Source: VFZS01 sp964353255 (GTDB lineage Bacteria > Acidobacteriota > Terriglobia > Bryobacterales > Bryobacteraceae). From it: a stretch of 9,729 nt of DNA. Within the stretch, counting starts at the first letter, position 1; every line of letters starts with the position of its first letter. The translations under genes were made by a program, and so were the position numbers. The notes beneath the pieces were generated by a model that saw only the letters and a list, made by a program, of their open reading frames with translations, was not told the origin of the DNA and ran no database searches. Below are positions 5,440 to 9,729 of this stretch, one piece after another. The DNA is taken from positions 1-9,729 of the forward strand of contig CAYGVJ010000178.1 of the NCBI GenBank assembly GCA_964353255.1, in the 5' to 3' direction.

Positions 5440-8430
5440 TCAGAATTCCAGCCGCAGGTTCAACTGCACCACGCGGGCGCCACGGGTGCTGGTGAACTGG
5501 CCGAAGTTGGCCGCGTTACGGCTGGATGCGACGCCGCTGAGGTTGGTGTGGTTGAGCGAATTGAGCATCTGCGCCTCGAGCTTGCCGTGGAGCTTTTCGG
5601 TGACGAAGAACTTCTTGGCGAGAGCCATGTCGAGGTTCCACCGGCCGATGTCCATCAGGGCGTTGCGGCCGACGTTGCCGGGGCGGATGGGCGCGCCGCT
5701 CTGCTGGCCGATGGGCACTAGCGCGAACGACGAGGGGTTGAGGTACCGCAGCGTTTGGCGGTAATTCGACAGCTTGGCGTCGCCGCCGACGTAGTCGGCG
5801 CGGCTGCCCTCGAAGGCGGTTGACTGCGTGATGTTGATGGGGTTGCCGGTCTGCACGGGCAGGACGCCGGAGATCTGCCAGCCGTGCAGCAGGTTGCGCA
5901 TGGGCAGCGAGTTCGAGCCCGACAGCTTGCGCAAGGGCAGCTCGTAGATGAAGTCGCTGACGAAATAGTGGCGGACGTACTCGTTCGGCGGCGCCTTATC
6001 GGAGCGGATGTTGTAGATGTCCTGCACCGAGGCGGGCAGCAGGATGTCCGCCTGGTTGGTGTAGGAGTAAGCGCTGGCGTATGTGTAGTTCATGCCCAGC
6101 GAGAACCCGGAGGCAAAGCGCTTACGGACGGCGGACTGCCAGGAATGATAGACTGAGCTTTCGCTCGTATCGCGATAGCGGAACTGGGTGAAGCCGGAAT
6201 AGGGGCGGATGCCGGTGATACGGTCCACCTGGTTCCAGAAACGGACCATTTGGAGGTGCACGCCGCGAGTGCCGACGTAGGCGGTGTCGAGCGCGATGCC
6301 GCCCGGGAATTCGTGCTGAATGCCGAGGTTCCACTGGTAGCTGAAGGGCATGGGGAAGTCGGTATTGATCGCCGTGTCGCCGATCAAGGTCGGGTGGGCT
6401 TTGACGTAAGGGCGGACCGTGTCGTTCGAGACGGGCCAGCGGAAGACGTTGCCCGCCGGTGCGACGTCGCTGCGGCTGTAATTGACGCGGAACGGCTCAT
6501 CGATGGCATCCCGGACCAGGTCCACCGGACCGGCGAACGCCGGGATGGAGCTGTGAAACATGCCGCCGCCGCCGCGCAGCACGGACTTACCGTTCGGGCG
6601 GAGCTGATAGGCGAAGCCCAGCCGCGGCGAAAAGTTGTTGTAGTCGGGCTCCCAGATGCGGTCCGGATCGGTGTAGGGCCCGGTCCCGAAGGGCTGGGCG
6701 CGGTTGAACAGGTGCTTCTGGCGCTCCTTGGGGACCGCGAAATAGTCCCAGCGCACGCCCATGTTGACGACCAGCCGCTGGCTCACCTTGAAGTCGTCCT
6801 GCACGAAGAAACCGAGCGTCTTGAAGCGCAGGTCCATGTCGCGCACGCCGATGTTGACCTCACCGGCGTTGGGGATGTTGTTGAGCAGGTCGTCCAGGGA
6901 GTTGTAGGTGAGGTTGGCCGTCGAGATGTTGGTGCGGCGGACGCGTGTCTTCATAAAGAGGCCGCCGAATTTCAGCGAGTGCCTGCCCAGAGACTTGGCA
7001 ACACTCTCTTCGATGGAGTAGGTGTAGCCTTCGCGATCGTTGAGCTCGCCATTGACCGAGAAACCCAGGCCGCCGATGCCGTCATAGGAGCTGTCGGCGG
7101 CGAACAGGTTGTAGTAGGCGTCGAGGCGCGGCACCTGGTTGTAGTTGACGCCGAAACGCGTCTCGAAGGTCCACGTGGGGCGCGCATGAATGACATTCAT
7201 GCTGCCCTGCTCGACGGTGCCGTCCCAGGTCCGGTTGTTGGCGGTGACAACCCGAGGCGTCAGGCGGTAGGGGCGGGCGCGGGTGTAACGGGCGGTCAAG
7301 ATGGTGGCCCCGGTAATGTAGTAGTCACCTCGAATCACGGCGTGATCGTCGTAGCCCTGCTCGCTGCCGGACCCGACCCAGCCTCCGGTGACGGCGTTCG
7401 GGGCGTAGGGCTGGTTCGGTGTCGGGTAGACCGAGAACATCTTGTCGTAGATGCGGGTGACCGCCGAAACGCGGGCTTTGAATTCGGGCGTGGGGACCTG
7501 CTCATTGAGAGCCTGGAAGCCGCGCAGGCGGTAGCCGTCGAAGGCCCCGAAGAAGAACAGCTTGTTCTTGATGGCGGGCCCGCCCAGCGAGCCGCCGAAC
7601 TGGTTGTAAACAACCCCCGGCTTGGTGCGGAGGAACTGGGAGCGGGCGTTAAAGTTCTCGGTGTTGTTGAGCCAGAAAGCGCTGCCGTGGAGCTGGTTCG
7701 TGCCGCTCTTGGTGATGATGTTCACATTGCCGGACATCGTGTTGGCGACTTCAGCGGAGGCGACGCCCTTGGCTACGTTCACCTCGGCGATGGCCTCGGT
7801 GCTGACGCCCTTGATGAAGTTAAAGTTGCCGCTCATCGAGAAGGAGGGTATCTCGTTGTCCTGGGTGGCGTCAGTGCCATCCACGGTGAGACGGAACGAA
7901 CTGGGGGCGAGCCCATTGAACCGAACCGAGCCGCCGGAGACCTGCACGCCGGTGGTCAGGCTGAGCAGGTTGGTCCAGTCACGCCGGGACATGGGCAGTT
8001 CCTGAACTCGCGCCGATTCGAGGTTGGAACGCTGCTCGGCATTGGACGTGTTGATGAGCGGCGCCTCCGCGGTGACCTCGATGGTTTCGGCGATCTGTCC
8101 GACCTCAAGCGTGAAGCTCATGCGAAGATCCTGACCGGCGGACAGAGTAATGCCGCTCCGCTTGAGCGTCTTGAAACCCTTGGCCTCGATGGTGACGGCA
8201 TAGTCGCCGATGGGCAGCGACGGGAACGAGACTTCCCCAAGCTCGTTCGATTGTCGGGAGATGGAAGTTCCGCGCCCGACGTTGAGCGGGGTCACGGTCG
8301 CGTTCGCCACGACGGCGCCTTGTGGGTCGAGAACGGTGCCGTGCAAGGTGGCGGTGACTACCTGGCCCATGGCGCTGGAGGCCACCAGCATCAGGGCGAG
8401 AATTGAACTGCTCAGTCCAAAATATCGCAT
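5440..8430 (-). CDS. TonB-dependent receptor, Oar-type, with carboxypeptidase-regulatory-like domain
   Basis: A 996-residue outer-membrane receptor of the large Oar-like group common in acidobacteria. Residues 1-22 (MRYFGLSSSILALMLVASSAMG) are a Sec signal with cleavage likely before Gln23. Residues ~25-110 are a carboxypeptidase-regulatory-like beta domain (GTVLDPQGAVV, SLPIGDYAVTIEAKGF). Residues ~112-245 are the plug, with ETIEVTAEAP, the VDGTDATQDNEIP loop and GNVNIITKSGTNQLHGSAF. The remainder is the 22-strand-type barrel, with YNQFGGSLGGPAIKNKLFFFG near its start, ending in VQLNLRLEF; a terminal aromatic residue is typical of outer-membrane barrels. ATG at 8430 is chosen because AGGAG (8438-8442) sits seven bases upstream; a GTG at 8451 is in frame but lacks this. 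No SusD-like partner is present. It probably imports a substrate for the enzymes encoded downstream on the same strand; the ligand is unknown. Confidence 0.93.
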   Translation of the reverse strand: MRYFGLSSSILALMLVASSAMGQVVTATLHGTVLDPQGAVVANATVTPLNVGRGTSISRQSNELGEVSFPSLPIGDYAVTIEAKGFKTLKRSGITLSAGQDLRMSFTLEVGQIAETIEVTAEAPLINTSNAEQRSNLESARVQELPMSRRDWTNLLSLTTGVQVSGGSVRFNGLAPSSFRLTVDGTDATQDNEIPSFSMSGNFNFIKGVSTEAIAEVNVAKGVASAEVANTMSGNVNIITKSGTNQLHGSAFWLNNTENFNARSQFLRTKPGVVYNQFGGSLGGPAIKNKLFFFGAFDGYRLRGFQALNEQVPTPEFKARVSAVTRIYDKMFSVYPTPNQPYAPNAVTGGWVGSGSEQGYDDHAVIRGDYYITGATILTARYTRARPYRLTPRVVTANNRTWDGTVEQGSMNVIHARPTWTFETRFGVNYNQVPRLDAYYNLFAADSSYDGIGGLGFSVNGELNDREGYTYSIEESVAKSLGRHSLKFGGLFMKTRVRRTNISTANLTYNSLDDLLNNIPNAGEVNIGVRDMDLRFKTLGFFVQDDFKVSQRLVVNMGVRWDYFAVPKERQKHLFNRAQPFGTGPYTDPDRIWEPDYNNFSPRLGFAYQLRPNGKSVLRGGGGMFHSSIPAFAGPVDLVRDAIDEPFRVNYSRSDVAPAGNVFRWPVSNDTVRPYVKAHPTLIGDTAINTDFPMPFSYQWNLGIQHEFPGGIALDTAYVGTRGVHLQMVRFWNQVDRITGIRPYSGFTQFRYRDTSESSVYHSWQSAVRKRFASGFSLGMNYTYASAYSYTNQADILLPASVQDIYNIRSDKAPPNEYVRHYFVSDFIYELPLRKLSGSNSLPMRNLLHGWQISGVLPVQTGNPINITQSTAFEGSRADYVGGDAKLSNYRQTLRYLNPSSFALVPIGQQSGAPIRPGNVGRNALMDIGRWNLDMALAKKFFVTEKLHGKLEAQMLNSLNHTNLSGVASSRNAANFGQFTSTRGARVVQLNLRLEF

Positions 8431-8437
8431 TGCGAAT

Positions 8438-8442
8438 CTCCT
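8438..8442 (-). promoter_or_regulatory. Ribosome binding site AGGAG for the receptor gene
   Basis: On the minus strand AAGGAG ends seven bases before ATG 8430. It fixes the start there rather than at GTG 8451, and the predicted protein then begins directly with the signal peptide. Confidence 0.8.
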
Positions 8443-8469
8443 TTCGCGCACCCGAGCCCGACACCCGTC

Positions 8470-8498
8470 TTGCGCTTCACTCGGATAAATTGTATACT
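8470..8498 (+). promoter_or_regulatory. Promoter for the GntR-family regulator gene
   Basis: The -35 candidate TTGCGC (8470-8475) and -10 TATACT (8493-8498, five of six) are spaced exactly 17 bp and point at the regulator start 58 nt downstream. The promoter interleaves with the divergent receptor promoter, so one bound protein could block both. Confidence 0.55.
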
Positions 8499-8518
8499 GT
8501 CTGTCTACAGGGTGTCAA
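8489..8518 (-). promoter_or_regulatory. Promoter for the TonB-dependent receptor gene
   Basis: On the minus strand a perfect -35 TTGACA (8513-8518) is followed after 18 bp by TACAAT (8489-8494, five of six to TATAAT). TATACA (8491-8496), with a 16-bp spacer, is the alternative. This is the strongest promoter-like sequence in the window. Start of transcription would be near 8480, leaving a leader of about 50 nt. Confidence 0.62.
8491..8508. promoter_or_regulatory. Likely GntR/FCD operator: paired TGTATAC / TGTCTAC sites
   Basis: TGTATAC (8491-8497) and TGTCTAC (8502-8508) form an 11-bp-spaced imperfect direct repeat, about one helical turn. The first site covers both -10 elements. GTATAC cores occur in operators of several FCD-type GntR regulators such as the hexuronate and sialic-acid regulators. 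Their position between a GntR gene and its divergent neighbour suggests autoregulation and repression of the receptor gene. Binding is inferred, not shown. Confidence 0.45.
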
Positions 8519-8555
8519 TAGGAAAACACCTTTTCTGCGAAAGGCGCACACGACG

Positions 8556-9317
8556 ATGATGAACAGTTCCAGGAACGCGCGGTCCCAATCCATGCGGGAG
8601 AAGGCGTATTTCCACCTTCAGCGCAAGATCCTGTCGGGAGAACTGCCGGCCGGCACCCCACTCTCGGAAGCCTCGATCGCCAGAGAACTGGGCAGCAGCC
8701 GCACGCCCCTGCGGGAAGCGGTTCGCCAGTTGGCTGCCGAGGGCTTTCTCCGGGAGATTCCCAATCGCGGCAGCCTAGTCGTGGAATTTTCCAAGCGCGA
8801 CGTCGCCGAACTCTACGAACTGCGCGAAGCGCTGGAAGTGTACGCCGTCGGCAAGGCCGCTGAACACACGCTCCGGCCGCCGGATCTGGACACCCTACGG
8901 CGGCTGGTCAGCGAGATCCTGATCCTGCGCGACGAGCTGGAGCAGTCCGGGGAAGCGCGGCTAAACGCCGCGCAAATGCGACGGTTTGTTCAGATCGACC
9001 TGAATTTCCACGCCCTGTTGGTGCGGGCAGCGGCCAACCGCCGCGTCCTGAAGGCCTTTGCGGACACGCGGGTGCTGCTGAACATCTTCGCCATGCGGCG
9101 GAAAGGGCATGACGCCGCGCAACTCGCCGAGATTCATCGTTACCACAGCCAGGTCCTGGCCGCGGTCGTGCGGAAGGATTCCGCCGGGGCGATGCGGCTG
9201 CTGGGTGAACACATCCGGGTCAGCAAACAGGAACGCCTGAACGAGTACGACGACTGGGAACACGAGACCGCAATGGGGCACGCCCTGCCCGGCTTCGCTG
9301 GCGTTGGCGCGCCCTGA
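8556..9317 (+). CDS. GntR-family transcriptional regulator, FadR-type with FCD ligand-binding domain
   Basis: A 253-residue cytoplasmic repressor or activator. The N-terminal winged helix is clear: REKAYFHLQRKILSGELPAGTPLSE (~14-38), the recognition helix SRTPLREAVRQLAAEGF (~48-64) and the wing with IPNRGSLVVEF. The rest is an all-helical FCD domain with the four metal/ligand residues of the family all in place: Asp148 and His152 (DLNFH), His197 (YHSQVL) and His219 (GEHI). It should therefore bind a metal-chelated small carboxylate such as a uronate, aldonate or other organic acid. ATG 8556 is chosen because the frame before it, open from 8403, overlaps the divergent promoters and encodes nothing family-like; ATG 8559 and ATG 8592 are alternatives. 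An AAAGG at 8540-8544 is a weak ribosome binding site. The gene is divergent from the receptor, and a same-strand gene follows after 51 nt. Confidence 0.93.
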   Translation: MMNSSRNARSQSMREKAYFHLQRKILSGELPAGTPLSEASIARELGSSRTPLREAVRQLAAEGFLREIPNRGSLVVEFSKRDVAELYELREALEVYAVGKAAEHTLRPPDLDTLRRLVSEILILRDELEQSGEARLNAAQMRRFVQIDLNFHALLVRAAANRRVLKAFADTRVLLNIFAMRRKGHDAAQLAEIHRYHSQVLAAVVRKDSAGAMRLLGEHIRVSKQERLNEYDDWEHETAMGHALPGFAGVGAP

Positions 9318-9346
9318 CATGAACGCCGGACTTCGGACGGGTTTCC

Positions 9347-9358
9347 GGTGGAACCACC
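9347..9358 (+). promoter_or_regulatory. 12-bp palindrome GGTGGAACCACC before the last gene
   Basis: GGTGG (9347-9351) and CCACC (9354-9358) are perfect inverted repeats around AA, in the 51-nt gap after the regulator gene and immediately before the AGGTGG used as ribosome binding site. As DNA it could be an operator. As RNA the loop is too tight for the full stem. Function is unknown. Confidence 0.3.
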
Positions 9359-9368
9359 AGGTGGGAAT

Positions 9369-9729
9369 ATGATTGTTGGCAAAATGAAACCGCTGCTTTA
9401 CCTTCTTTCGATTCCATGGTTGAGCCAGGCGGCACTGCTGGATCTCAGCAAAGCCGTCGTAGTTTCGCCGGCCACCCTCTCGGGACCCGAGATGAAGGCG
9501 ATCCGGATGCTGGTGGAGGAGGTGGAGAAGCGCACGCAAATTCGCCTGCCAGCCGTGAACGTCTGGCCGGCAGAATCCGGCCCGGTAATCGCCGTCGGGC
9601 CAGCGTCCGCGCTGAAAGCCTTCGGGGGCAGGTACACCGGCACACTGGCGGCCGGCCCCGCCGTGGCCGGAGCCGTCGTCCTGACCAAGGATCGCGATTT
9701 CGTGCAGCTGGTCAAGGGGCGCGGGGCTC
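9369..9729 (+). CDS. Secreted protein of unknown function, N-terminal 120 residues only
   Basis: An open frame runs from ATG 9369 off the window end with no stop. AGGTGG at 9359-9364 is a plausible ribosome binding site; ATG 9384 is an alternative start giving MKPLLYLLSIPWLSQA, a tidier signal peptide with cleavage after SQA. The mature part reads LLDLSKAVVVSPATLSGPEMKA and then an amphipathic helix (MLVEEVEKRTQIRLP) and AVGPASALKAF. This alpha/beta pattern of an LSGPE-K helix and an EEVEKRTGI-type segment resembles the N-terminal domain placed before large glycoside hydrolases such as the alpha-glucuronidase (GH67) N-terminal fold. That resemblance is by eye only. It follows the regulator gene on the same strand by 51 nt, suggesting co-transcription. 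The family cannot be fixed without the rest. Confidence 0.65.
   Translation, partial: MIVGKMKPLLYLLSIPWLSQAALLDLSKAVVVSPATLSGPEMKAIRMLVEEVEKRTQIRLPAVNVWPAESGPVIAVGPASALKAFGGRYTGTLAAGPAVAGAVVLTKDRDFVQLVKGRGA

Noticed and set aside
6250..8406. 718-codon open frame on the plus strand opposite the receptor gene
   Set aside because: It is antisense to a clear receptor over its whole length and its translation is low in complexity, rich in Val, Gly, Ala, Asp and His, with no recognisable domain. Such frames arise from third-position GC bias.
5440..8430. SusC/SusD-type polysaccharide utilisation system
   Set aside because: The receptor has the Oar-like architecture and no SusD-like lipoprotein gene is next to it, so calling it a Bacteroidetes-type locus is not supported.
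1..9729. CRISPR array, insertion sequence, toxin-antitoxin or phage-defence genes
   Set aside because: No spaced repeat array, transposase, terminal inverted repeats or recognisable defence domains were seen; every large gene belongs to a metabolic, transport or regulatory family.

Overview
The window looks like a chromosomal carbohydrate-use locus from a high-GC, Gram-negative soil-type bacterium, most likely an acidobacterium of the Bryobacterales/Solibacter type. This is inferred from four things: the Oar-type TonB-dependent receptor with an N-terminal carboxypeptidase-regulatory-like domain, the run of Tat-exported Gfo/Idh/MocA and TIM-barrel enzymes, the PD40 (TolB-like) protein, and the base composition. 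No marker gene fixes the taxon.

Layout. The 3' part of a tRNA-Pro(GGG) opens the window (1-55). A short non-coding stretch follows, then a plus-strand gene (192-950) that starts as a PD40 beta-propeller protein. Its last ~40 codons do not belong to that family: they look like a short piece of a sialidase-like (BNR) protein and then run antisense into the end of the next gene. From 914 to 5198 four minus-strand genes are packed as an apparent operon. In transcription order these are a Gfo/Idh/MocA oxidoreductase (3933-5198), a second Gfo/Idh/MocA oxidoreductase (2847-3869), an amidohydrolase of the ACMSD/lactonase superfamily (1795-2835) and a xylose-isomerase-like TIM-barrel enzyme (914-1798). 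All four start with a twin-arginine-like signal. Upstream, also on the minus strand, is a ~996-residue TonB-dependent receptor (5440-8430). A 241-nt leader containing several inverted repeats separates it from the oxidoreductase. Divergent from the receptor is a GntR/FCD regulator (8556-9317), followed by a partial secreted protein of unknown function (9369 to the window end).

Working model (inference). The receptor brings an oligosaccharide, glycoside or sugar acid across the outer membrane. Exported oxidoreductases oxidise it, and the amidohydrolase and TIM-barrel enzymes hydrolyse, isomerise or eliminate the product in the periplasm. The GntR/FCD protein senses a small carboxylate or sugar-acid ligand and controls the divergent promoters, where a pair of GTATAC-like sites sits between and over the two -10 elements. 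The substrate cannot be read from the sequence.

The points that most deserve a second look are the apparent all-Tat four-enzyme pathway, the chimeric 3' end of the PD40 gene, the structured leader at 5213-5347, and the missing first metal-ligand histidine in the amidohydrolase.
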